Shown here piece after piece: positions 1-5,707 of a DNA stretch of 10,213 bases. Position 1 is the first letter of the stretch. Every line of letters begins with the position of its first letter. The stretch spans positions 1-10,213 of the forward strand of contig JACRAA010000001.1 of assembly GCA_016213595.1 (NCBI GenBank), written 5' to 3'. The notes under the pieces were generated by a model. That model searched no databases and was not told the origin of the DNA. It saw only the letters and a list, made by a program, of their open reading frames with translations. Made by a program: the position numbers and the translations under genes. The DNA is from Actinomycetota bacterium. GTDB lineage: Bacteria > Actinomycetota > Actinomycetes > Propionibacteriales > Propionibacteriaceae.

Positions 1-708
1 CACTCGAACGACGAGGTCGGCCGCCTTCCGCGGCGAGTCGCCGCCTGTCCGCTCGACCCACTGGACCCACGGGTCGTAGTTGCCGGCGGCCAGCTCGCCG
101 GCGCCCTCCACGCCGGTCCTGACATCCTCGAACATCTGCGTACGGACGTCGCCCGGATGGAAGACGTTGGCCGTCACGCCCGTACCCACCAGCTCCGCGG
201 CGAGGTGGCGGGTGAACTGGTTGATGGCCGCCTTGCTGGTCGCGTACGCACTGTTCAGAGGTCCTGGGGTGTGGAGCGACGCCGCGGAGGTGACGTTGAG
301 AACGCGCCCCCAGCCCTGGGCGATCATGACCGGAACGTAGCGGCGGCACATCAGGTAGACGGAGAACTGGTTGGTACGGATCGTCCCTAGCCACTGGTCG
401 ACATCGGACTCGGCGATGAGCTGCATGGGGCCGAAGGCGCCCGCCGCGTTGACCAGGATGCCGACCGGAGGCCAGTCCTGCGGCGATGCGATCGCGGCGA
501 CGCCTTCCGGTGTGCTCACGTCGGCAGCGGCGACGCCCGCCCTCCCGCCCGCGGCACGGATCTCCGCTGCGACCTCGTCGAGAGCCTCACTAGTTCGTGC
601 GACCAGCGTCACGAGCGCGCCTTCCTCCGCCAGCCCGACCGCGATGGCTCGCCCGATCCCCCGACCCGCCCCGGTCACCAGCGCGTGTCTCCCCTGCAGC
701 CTGTCCAC
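1..708 (-). CDS. Short-chain dehydrogenase/reductase (SDR), FabG-like, 3' end outside window
   Basis: This is a NAD(P)-dependent oxidoreductase of the classical SDR family; the substrate cannot be told. The visible 236 residues begin MDRLQGRHALVTGAGRGIGR. They carry the cofactor motif TGAGRGIG (residues 12-19), an Arg at the end of the second strand (LVAR, about 35-38, which in this family often favours NADPH), the NAAG motif (87-90), the likely catalytic Ser141 (NVTS) and the catalytic pair Y155-A-T-S-K159. The P-G segment after the active site (HPGDVRT, 184-190) is also typical. The GTG start at 708 is chosen because GGAGGAAG lies 5 bases upstream and the fold starts immediately. Classical SDRs are about 250 residues, so only a short C-terminal part is missing beyond base 1. 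It lies downstream of the DUF1707 gene on the same strand, but the 136-base gap suggests separate transcription. Family assignment is firm; reductase versus dehydrogenase is not resolvable. Confidence 0.93.
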   Translation of the reverse strand, partial: MDRLQGRHALVTGAGRGIGRAIAVGLAEEGALVTLVARTSEALDEVAAEIRAAGGRAGVAAADVSTPEGVAAIASPQDWPPVGILVNAAGAFGPMQLIAESDVDQWLGTIRTNQFSVYLMCRRYVPVMIAQGWGRVLNVTSAASLHTPGPLNSAYATSKAAINQFTRHLAAELVGTGVTANVFHPGDVRTQMFEDVRTGVEGAGELAAGNYDPWVQWVERTGGDSPRKAADLVVRV

Positions 709-772
709 GACACTTCCTCCAGATGACGGGTCCCGATCCCGACCGCGCACAGCGACTGCCGGGCGCGATCTC

Positions 773-778
773 AGACTA
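773..778 (-). promoter_or_regulatory. Possible -10 element of the SDR gene
   Basis: On the minus strand this reads TAGTCT, which fits the actinobacterial TANNNT -10 pattern, and would start a transcript with a leader of roughly 55-60 bases before the GTG at 708. I see no convincing -35 hexamer at 16-18 bases upstream. It overlaps a 6-base inverted repeat (TCTCAG 769-774 / CTGAGA 799-804). This is a weak call. Confidence 0.2.
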
Positions 779-844
779 GACACGGGCTCCTCAACGCACT
801 GAGACGTCAGGCGGGCCGTCCTCGCCCAGCGTCACCGCCCGACC

Positions 845-1315
845 TCACCGCCTGCCGAACGCCCGGTACAGCAGGTAGACGCTCCCCGCGCCGACGGTGA
901 AGGAGCCGAAGGCCGAGAGGCCGGCGACCAGGAAGAGCTCGCCCCGCCTCATGTCCGAGGCGCCCGTGGCGGCCGCGACGATGAGGAGGAGGGTCAGGCA
1001 GACAGCAGCGGCGAACGTCAGGAACATCACGATCACGTCGAAGGCGACCCGCAGTGCGGAGCCGGTGGGACGTGGTGCGGCCGGATGGCGCGGCGCCAAC
1101 GACGTCGAGCGCGCAGAACCGGGGACGTCGGGCAGGTCGATGGTCAGCCGGTGAAGATCGGCGTCCGTCAGTGCGTGAGCGACTTGGGTCAAGCGGAGCT
1201 CCAGCGTCTCGCGAGGCAGCCGGCCAGCCTGATAGTGGGCGACGAGTCGCTCGGCGACGAGCGTCCGCTCCGAAGCGCCGACCCGCACTGAGCCTGTCTG
1301 GAGCGGATCTGCCAT
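845..1315 (-). CDS. DUF1707 domain membrane protein, two transmembrane helices
   Basis: A 156-residue protein of unknown function. Residues 10-62 match the actinobacterial DUF1707 pattern: RVGASERTLVAERLVAHYQ, then GRLPRETLELRL and a closing D-L-H-R-L-T-I-D-L-P. DUF1707 is a short helical module usually found at the N-terminus of small actinobacterial membrane proteins and is sometimes suspected of binding DNA or partner proteins. A Pro/Arg/Ser-rich linker (63-86) leads to two hydrophobic stretches, about 89-117 and 125-149, and the chain ends in a basic RAFGRR tail, so a helical hairpin with cytoplasmic ends is likely. ATG at 1315 is preferred because the domain begins ten residues later. 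The open frame extends upstream to 1495, but that part reads as non-coding and lies in the divergent gap. The ribosome site is poor (only GGGGAC directly before ATG). No specific role can be given. Confidence 0.85.
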   Translation of the reverse strand: MADPLQTGSVRVGASERTLVAERLVAHYQAGRLPRETLELRLTQVAHALTDADLHRLTIDLPDVPGSARSTSLAPRHPAAPRPTGSALRVAFDVIVMFLTFAAAVCLTLLLIVAAATGASDMRRGELFLVAGLSAFGSFTVGAGSVYLLYRAFGRR

Positions 1316-1388
1316 GTCCCCATGCTGGGGGCTGGGCAGAGCCGGAGGCCACTGCCCGAGGCAAGGTACAGACCAGAGCGGCACGAGC

Positions 1389-1418
1389 CGTACGGGCTGG
1401 TCAGCCCTGGGTCGTACG
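1389..1418. promoter_or_regulatory. Imperfect inverted repeat in the divergent intergenic region
   Basis: CGTAC and GGGCT on the left face AGCCC and CGTACG on the right. The inner GGGCT/AGCCC arms are separated by GGTC, and the outer CGTAC arms are offset by a 5-base bulge (TGGGT). It lies in the gap of about 214 bases between the divergent DUF1707 and L,D-transpeptidase genes, where an operator could serve both. CGTACG is itself palindromic, so some of the symmetry is trivial. Speculative. Confidence 0.2.
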
Positions 1419-1496
1419 TGACCGGTGCAGCATCCGGCCTCCGCCTCGATGCGACTCGTCCGGGCGGCGCTCCCCGGATTCGTCAGTCCACGCACT

Positions 1497-1502
1497 TACG
1501 AT
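1497..1502 (+). promoter_or_regulatory. Possible -10 element of the L,D-transpeptidase gene
   Basis: TACGAT matches the actinobacterial TANNNT -10 consensus. It would place transcription start near 1508-1510 and give a leader of about 20 bases containing the GGAG ribosome site (1521-1524). No recognisable -35 hexamer is seen at the expected distance, which is common in this group. Confidence 0.35.
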
Positions 1503-1529
1503 GACGGGACCGATCAGGATGGAGTGGTG

Positions 1530-2453
1530 ATGGCAGGTGGTCGCATGACGCGGGTGCTGGCGGGAGCGGCCGTCGTCGCCATGCTGCTGGTTTCCGGGTG
1601 TGCCCGGGTGGGCCCTGCGGCCGGCAACGCCGCCGGCGCCACGACCTCGGTCGCGTCCACCGTGGCCCCGACGACGACCACCCCCTCGCCCGCCGCGATC
1701 GCCGGCGCACCCGCGACCTCCGGGTCGCCTTCCGCGACCCCCGCAGCCCCCAGCGAAAGCGCCACGCCAACCCCGTCCCCGAGCGAGTCTTCCGCCCCCG
1801 CGCTGGTCGCGGGCCCGGCCATCTACAGGACGGGCTCGACCGGCGATGCGGTTCGGGACGTGCAGGCGAGGCTCGCCCAGCTCTCCTGGTACTCGGGCGC
1901 GATCACCGGCAAGTACGACGCGCAGACTGTCACGGCCGTGCAGGGGTTCCAGGCGAAGCGGGGCTTCCCGGTCACCGGGGAGGTCGACCAGCGCACGCTC
2001 GACAAGCTCGTCGCGATGACGCGGACGCCGACGGCGAACGAGAAGAACAACGTCATCGCTCCGGTGACGGCCACGGGAACGATCGACGCGAAGTGCCTCT
2101 CGGGACGTGTCCTCTGTATCGACAAGTCGACGCGAAAGCTGCGGTGGATGGTGGACGGCCAGGTCGCCAAGGTCTTCGACGTGAGGTTCGGCTCGGAGCT
2201 CACCCCGACCCGGGAAGGGTCGTTCACCGTGTACTGGAAGTCCCGCGACCACGTGTCGACGATCTACAACACGGCCATGCCTTTCGCGATGTTCTTCTCG
2301 GGGGGACAGGCGGTCCACTACTCGGCTGACTTCGCCGCGCGCGGCTACAACGGCTCGTCCCACGGCTGCGTCAACGTCCGCGACTACAACGGCATCGCCT
2401 GGCTGTTCGACCAGGTCGCGGTCGGCACGTCCGTCGTCGTCTACCGCTCCTGA
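1530..2453 (+). CDS. Lipoprotein L,D-transpeptidase (YkuD fold) with peptidoglycan-binding domain
   Basis: A 307-residue exported enzyme predicted to form 3-3 cross-links or other L,D-bonds in peptidoglycan on the outer face of the membrane. The N-terminus has a lipoprotein signal: basic MAGGRMTR, a hydrophobic stretch (9-21) and the lipobox VSGC with lipidated Cys24. A long Ala/Pro/Ser/Thr linker (about 30-92) is followed by a PG_binding_1 domain (about 97-163; GSTGDAVRDVQARL, GKYDAQTVTAVQGFQ) and a YkuD catalytic domain (about 188-306). Active-site residues are His263 and the S-H-G-C-V-N motif, with nucleophile Cys280, His278 and Asn282. ATG at 1530 has GGAG 5 bases upstream; ATG at 1545 (AGGTGG upstream) is a possible alternative giving the same mature protein. 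In-frame codons continue back to 1425 but would place non-signal sequence before the export signal. The 127-base gap after it suggests it is monocistronic. The mycobacterial enzymes of this class use Ig-like rather than PG_binding_1 domains. Confidence 0.93.
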   Translation: MAGGRMTRVLAGAAVVAMLLVSGCARVGPAAGNAAGATTSVASTVAPTTTTPSPAAIAGAPATSGSPSATPAAPSESATPTPSPSESSAPALVAGPAIYRTGSTGDAVRDVQARLAQLSWYSGAITGKYDAQTVTAVQGFQAKRGFPVTGEVDQRTLDKLVAMTRTPTANEKNNVIAPVTATGTIDAKCLSGRVLCIDKSTRKLRWMVDGQVAKVFDVRFGSELTPTREGSFTVYWKSRDHVSTIYNTAMPFAMFFSGGQAVHYSADFAARGYNGSSHGCVNVRDYNGIAWLFDQVAVGTSVVVYRS

Positions 2454-2569
2454 GACCCAGTCTGCCCCCGGTTGCTCCCTGAGGAGGCAGCCCCAGATTC
2501 GCCGACGCCGATCCCACATGACAAGGTAGGCGCGTGCCCCATCCGTACGTGCAGAGGAGGAGTCCAGAG

Positions 2570-2584
2570 GTGACGAGCCTGTGA
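2570..2584 (+). promoter_or_regulatory. Possible four-codon leader minicistron (GTG ACG AGC CTG TGA) overlapping the transporter start
   Basis: The very strong Shine-Dalgarno-like GAGGAGGAG (2554-2562) lies 7 bases before GTG 2570, the ideal distance, but 18 bases before the transporter's GTG at 2581, which is too far. GTG 2570 opens a four-residue frame (M-T-S-L) whose TGA (2582-2584) overlaps the transporter start as GTGA. Seen in sequence: spacing and overlap. Inferred: termination on the minicistron could pass ribosomes to the transporter. A plainer reading is that AGAGG (2566-2570), 10 bases before 2581, is the working site. Confidence 0.35.
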
Positions 2585-3480
2585 TCACGCTAGCCGTCGT
2601 CCTGGCAGTCCTCGCGTCCATCTCCTTCGCCTCGGGGGCCAGTGCCCAGCACCTGGGCGTCGACAAGGCGCTCGGCTCGCAGGACCCCGACCGTCGCCTC
2701 GGCCTGTCGCACATCCTGGTGCTGCTCAAGACGCCGATGTGGCTCTTCGGGTTGCTCCTCGTCGCCCTCGGGGCGTGCATCCACATCGTCGCCGTCTACC
2801 TGGCGCCGATCACCGTCGTCCAGCCCATCGGGATCCTCGCCGTCATCTGGTCCGTACTCATCGCTGCCCGGCTCAACCACACGGCCCCGACCCGCACGAT
2901 GTGGGTCGCCGTCGCCGGGTCAGTCGTCGGCATCGTGTTCTTCACCGTCCTGTCGGCCCGCCACGCGGCCCACTCCCGGTCCGCGAGCCTGCACGCGATG
3001 GCGGTGACGACGGCCGTGGTCTGGGCCGTGGCCCTCGCGTTCGCCGCAGTCGGCATGCTCGGCCCGCGGTGGATCCGCAACCTCGCCTGGTCCTGGGGAG
3101 GTTCGGTGCTGTACGGACTGGGCACGGGGTACATGAAGATCATGACCGTCGTACTGCGCGACCATCAGGTCTTCACCGGACCGGAGTTCTGGGCGGCAGG
3201 CCTCGGTCTCGTTCTGGCCTATGCGATCGGAGGCTGGTTCATCCAGCAGGGGTACGCCTCCGGCCCCGCTGAGGTCGTCGTGGGCTCCATGACGACGATC
3301 GACCCGCTCGCCGCGGTCGCCGTGGGACTCGTCGTCCTCGGTGAAGGCGCACGGCTCACTCCGAGCATCGCCATCGGCATGGCACTGGCCGGCGCCCTGG
3401 CCGCAGGCGGCGTCGCCGTCCTGTCGCGCTTCCATCCGGACACCCAACGACACTTCGCCGCACAGCCCGCGGAAGGATAG
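2581..3480 (+). CDS. DMT superfamily (EamA-like) transporter
   Basis: A 299-residue integral membrane protein, the usual length for the drug/metabolite transporter superfamily. Hydrophobic stretches are visible at about 2-22, 50-73, 76-96, 106-125, 138-160, 170-190, 203-222, 236-254 and 262-282, so 9-10 helices. Two internal halves can be recognised: the first contains VVQPIGILAVIWSVLIAARL (79-98), the second the corresponding GPAEVVVGSM...DPLAAVAVGLVVLGE (228-255), with the Pro and the GE typical of EamA repeats. It presumably moves a small metabolite, but the substrate is unknown. GTG 2581 is the first possible start after an in-frame TAG at 2527 and puts helix 1 at the N-terminus. The stop is 5 bases before a glycosyltransferase ATG, so the two are almost certainly co-transcribed and may handle the same compound or glycolipid pathway. 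A NIPA-like Mg2+ transporter role cannot be excluded, as those share the fold. Confidence 0.88.
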   Translation: MITLAVVLAVLASISFASGASAQHLGVDKALGSQDPDRRLGLSHILVLLKTPMWLFGLLLVALGACIHIVAVYLAPITVVQPIGILAVIWSVLIAARLNHTAPTRTMWVAVAGSVVGIVFFTVLSARHAAHSRSASLHAMAVTTAVVWAVALAFAAVGMLGPRWIRNLAWSWGGSVLYGLGTGYMKIMTVVLRDHQVFTGPEFWAAGLGLVLAYAIGGWFIQQGYASGPAEVVVGSMTTIDPLAAVAVGLVVLGEGARLTPSIAIGMALAGALAAGGVAVLSRFHPDTQRHFAAQPAEG

Positions 3481-3485
3481 GCACC

Positions 3486-4649
3486 ATGCGGATCCTGATC
3501 GCCAGCGACACCTTTCCCCCCCATATCAACGGTGCTGCCCGGTTCTCGGAGCGGCTCGGACAGGGCCTGGTACGACGCGGCCACGAGGTTCACCAGGTCG
3601 CCCCCTCGACGAGCCTCGACAACTTCGTCGAGGAGGTCGAGGGCGTTGTCATCCACCGGATCCGGTCGTTCCCGTTCTGGGCGATCGACGAGTTCCGCTG
3701 GGTGGCTCCGTGGGATGCCTATCCGGAGACTGCCCGCATCGTGGCCCAGGTGAAGCCGGACGTCATCCACGTCCAGAACAGCGCGTACGTCGGACGCTCC
3801 GCCGCCCTGCAAGGGACGCGGCACCGCATCCCTGTCGTGGCGACCAACCACTTCATGCCGGAGAACGTCATGAAGCAGATCCCCGTCCCCAAGGCGCTGC
3901 AGAACGTCGCCACTCAGGCGCTGTTCGCCGACATCCGCCACGTGTACAAGCAGGCTCAGGTCATCACGGCGCCCACGCCTCGTGCCGTCGCGATCCTCGA
4001 GCGCAGCGCCAAGCTGGGGGGCGGTCTCGCCGTCTCGTGCGGCGTGGACACGGCCATCTACGCAGCTGCAGCCGCTGCTGCCCCTGCCAATGACGTGCCC
4101 GTGATCCTGTACGTCGGGCGGCTCGACCCGGAGAAGCGGATCCAGGAGCTGATCGAGGCCGTCGCAGGGCTGCCCAGCGACATCCCTTACCGCGTCGAGA
4201 TCATCGGCGACGGGATCGAGCACGGCCGTCTCATGAAGCTGGCCGCAGCGAAGGGGCTGGGCCCCGACAAGATGAAGTTCTTCGGCTTCGTGAGCGAGAC
4301 GGAGCTCATCGCCGCCTACGGCCGATGCGACATCTTCTGCATGCCGGGCATCGCCGAGCTGCAGTCGCTCGTCACCCTCGAGGCCATGAGCGCGGGCAAG
4401 CCCGTGGTCGCGGCGAACGCGATGGCGCTGCCCCACCTCGTGCATCCCGGGGACAACGGCTGGCTGTACACGCCGGGCGATGTTCCCGAGCTGCGACGTC
4501 ACCTCGCTGCGCTGCTCACCTCTCCCGACGAGCGTCGTCGGATGGGCGTCGAGTCGCAGCGGATCGTGGCCAAGCACGGCGTGGACGCCACGCTCCAGAA
4601 GTACGAGACGCTGTACGAGCGGGCCATGAGCGCCGTCAAAGGCGCCTGA
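3486..4649 (+). CDS. Glycosyltransferase family 4 (GT-B fold), probable lipid or envelope glycosyltransferase
   Basis: A 387-residue retaining GT4-type enzyme that transfers a sugar from a nucleotide donor; donor and acceptor are unknown. The N-terminal acceptor domain starts MRILIASDTFPPHINGAARF, with the flexible P-P-x-x-N-G loop (11-16) typical of GT4, and contains VIHVQNS (94-99) and TNHFMPEN (120-127). The C-terminal donor domain shows LYVGRLDPEKR (208-218), with Arg212 and Lys217 in the positions that bind the donor diphosphate, then IIGDG, FFGFVS and the E-x7-E motif (Glu291...Glu299 in AELQSLVTLEAMS). No signal peptide or membrane helix is visible, so it is cytosolic or peripheral on the membrane. 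ATG 3486 has GGAAGG (3471-3476) upstream, inside the transporter's last codons. A short poly-Ala run (193-199) marks the interdomain linker. Related actinobacterial enzymes are annotated as mannosyl- or glucosyltransferases for glycolipids; that would be an inference here. Confidence 0.92.
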   Translation: MRILIASDTFPPHINGAARFSERLGQGLVRRGHEVHQVAPSTSLDNFVEEVEGVVIHRIRSFPFWAIDEFRWVAPWDAYPETARIVAQVKPDVIHVQNSAYVGRSAALQGTRHRIPVVATNHFMPENVMKQIPVPKALQNVATQALFADIRHVYKQAQVITAPTPRAVAILERSAKLGGGLAVSCGVDTAIYAAAAAAAPANDVPVILYVGRLDPEKRIQELIEAVAGLPSDIPYRVEIIGDGIEHGRLMKLAAAKGLGPDKMKFFGFVSETELIAAYGRCDIFCMPGIAELQSLVTLEAMSAGKPVVAANAMALPHLVHPGDNGWLYTPGDVPELRRHLAALLTSPDERRRMGVESQRIVAKHGVDATLQKYETLYERAMSAVKGA

Positions 4650-4679
4650 GTCGCCCTCTGACCTGCCCGTAGGGCTCAG
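4646..4679. terminator. Possible bidirectional terminator between convergent genes
   Basis: CTGAG (4646-4650) and CCCT (4654-4657) can pair with AGGG (4671-4674) and CTCAG (4675-4679), giving a 9-pair stem with a 3-base bulge and a 13-base loop. It overlaps the glycosyltransferase stop codon and fills most of the 38-base gap between two convergent genes, where a shared terminator is expected. There is no T-tract on either strand, which weakens the call but is common in high-GC actinobacteria. Confidence 0.3.
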
Positions 4680-4687
4680 CCTTGGCG

Positions 4688-5545
4688 TCAGGCCTTGATG
4701 GGGAGCCCGGACACCTGGTTCTCCAGGGCGTCAACCATGACCAGCGTCCCCTCGCCGTGGCTGATCTGGAACGAGAGCGTCCCGGAGACCGACTGGCCGG
4801 AAGCCAGAGTGCCGCTGCGCAACGTACTGCTCGAGCCCGAGTCCGGGTAGGAGAGCTTCATCGCATCGTTGTTGTAGGCGTAGAACGAGTAGCGGAACGA
4901 CCCCGTCGCAACCGTCAGTCTGACGGTGAGGAGCACGTGGTCCGACGACCACTGCGTCTTGGTGATCTCCCAGGCCCCCGTCGCGGAGCTCGTCTCGAAG
5001 GGCAGCCCAGGGAGGGTGGCGGTGGCTGAGGGAGAGGCTGAGGCAGCGCTCTCGCTGGTACGAGTCAGGTAGCCGGCTGCCATGAACCCGCCGATGAGCA
5101 CCGCGAACCCGACGAGGAACGCGAGGAGCGCGCCGACGCGGCGTCTCGGTGGCTTGTACGCACTGATCGACACACTCGCAGGCTGCTCCGGGCCGATGGG
5201 TCGGCTGCCCAGTCCCGGCGGCTGGGGCTGCTGGGGCTGGGGTGGCTGCGGCGGGGCGAAGGAGGCGTAGGGTCGCGCGCCTTCCACGGGCTGCTGCACA
5301 GGCAGGTACTGCCCCTGGTACGCCTGCTGGGACTGGTACGGCTGCCCCGGTTGGTACGGGTGCGCGGGCTGGTACGGAGGTTGGTCCGGCTGCGCGGGTT
5401 GGTGGGGCGCCTGCCGCTGGTACGGCGGCTGCCAGCCAGGTGCCGGCGGCGTGTCGTGCGGCGGCTCGGGACGAGGCACGGGCACGCCGGAACCGTCGGG
5501 CCGGTCGTCGCCCGTGCCCCAGCTCCCGTATGGCGCTCCAGTCAT
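4688..5545 (-). CDS. Single-pass membrane protein with Pro/Gln/Tyr-rich N-terminus and C-terminal beta-type domain, function unknown
   Basis: I do not recognise a named family. The 285-residue protein has three parts. Residues 1-128 are disordered and rich in Pro, Gln and Tyr, with YQP/PYQ repeats (about 58-80). A basic KPPRRR (131-136) precedes one membrane helix (about 137-160), so the N-terminus should be cytoplasmic. After a Ser/Ala-rich linker (162-178), a domain of about 100 residues (185-285) has alternating hydrophobic strands (WEITKTQW, HVLLTVRLTV, YSFYAYNND, SGTLSFQI, GTLVMVDAL), like the DUF4352/Ig-like extracellular domains of many actinobacterial membrane proteins. ATG 5545 has GGAG 4 bases upstream and fits the start of repetitive sequence. 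A TANNNT box (TACCCT, plus-strand 5553-5558) 7 bases before this ATG would also allow leaderless transcription. The open frame continues upstream to 7069, but that part is antisense to DUF4192 and leuS and is not real. It is convergent with the glycosyltransferase and divergent from DUF4192. Confidence 0.82.
   Translation of the reverse strand: MTGAPYGSWGTGDDRPDGSGVPVPRPEPPHDTPPAPGWQPPYQRQAPHQPAQPDQPPYQPAHPYQPGQPYQSQQAYQGQYLPVQQPVEGARPYASFAPPQPPQPQQPQPPGLGSRPIGPEQPASVSISAYKPPRRRVGALLAFLVGFAVLIGGFMAAGYLTRTSESAASASPSATATLPGLPFETSSATGAWEITKTQWSSDHVLLTVRLTVATGSFRYSFYAYNNDAMKLSYPDSGSSSTLRSGTLASGQSVSGTLSFQISHGEGTLVMVDALENQVSGLPIKA
5315..5425 (-). repeat. Degenerate 18-base tandem repeat inside the membrane-protein gene
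   Basis: The plus-strand core YTGGTACGG recurs at 5315, 5333, 5351, 5369 and 5417, with diverged copies at 5381 (TTGGTCCGG) and 5399 (TTGGTGGGG). The spacing is 18 bases except for one 12-base step between 5369 and 5381. On the coding (minus) strand this gives repeated P-Y-Q-P / Q-P-x-Y-Q units. The in-frame 18- and 12-base steps suggest growth by slippage or unequal recombination, keeping frame. Confidence 0.75.
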
Positions 5546-5666
5546 CGGCTCCAGGGTACCCAGGGCCGAAGGTGGCGGCTGACGTCGCTGGGTGCCAGGA
5601 GAGGCGCGGACAGCGGGGACCGAGGACCCGGCGCTCCGGGATCGCCGACGAAGCCTTCCGGCGCAA

Positions 5667-5706
5667 TGTCCACAGGGCCGTTCCCTCTCCGACATGCCTG
5701 TGGACA
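5667..5706. promoter_or_regulatory. Perfect 10-base inverted repeat resembling DnaA boxes, directly before the DUF4192 gene
   Basis: TGTCCACAGG (5667-5676) and its exact reverse complement CCTGTGGACA (5697-5706) flank 20 bases, so the arms are 30 bases apart, about three helical turns. Each arm read outward is one mismatch from the high-GC actinobacterial DnaA box TTGTCCACA (ATGTCCACA and CTGTCCACA). The right arm ends one base before ATG 5708. As DNA it could be a two-site operator; as RNA it would form a stem hiding the ribosome site of ATG 5708. It lies in the 162-base divergent gap and could affect either gene. Confidence 0.55.
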
Positions 5707-5707
5707 G

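Noticed and set aside
371..802. Plus-strand open frames across the SDR gene
   Set aside because: The minus strand carries full SDR motifs (TGAGRGIG, NAAG, YATSK). The plus frames are Ala/Pro/Ser-rich shadows caused by high GC.
2462..2488. Possible terminator hairpin after the L,D-transpeptidase (CTCC-CTGA-GGAG with outer CTGC/GCAG)
   Set aside because: Short arms, a large asymmetric internal loop and no T-tract; too weak to call.
1401..2786. Long minus-strand frame opposite the L,D-transpeptidase
   Set aside because: Its product is Arg/Gly-rich without recognisable domains, while the plus strand shows a lipobox, PG-binding domain and SHGC active site.
3219..4577. Minus-strand frame of about 450 residues opposite the glycosyltransferase
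   Set aside because: Shadow of the third-position GC bias; the plus strand has GT4 motifs and an operon-like start.
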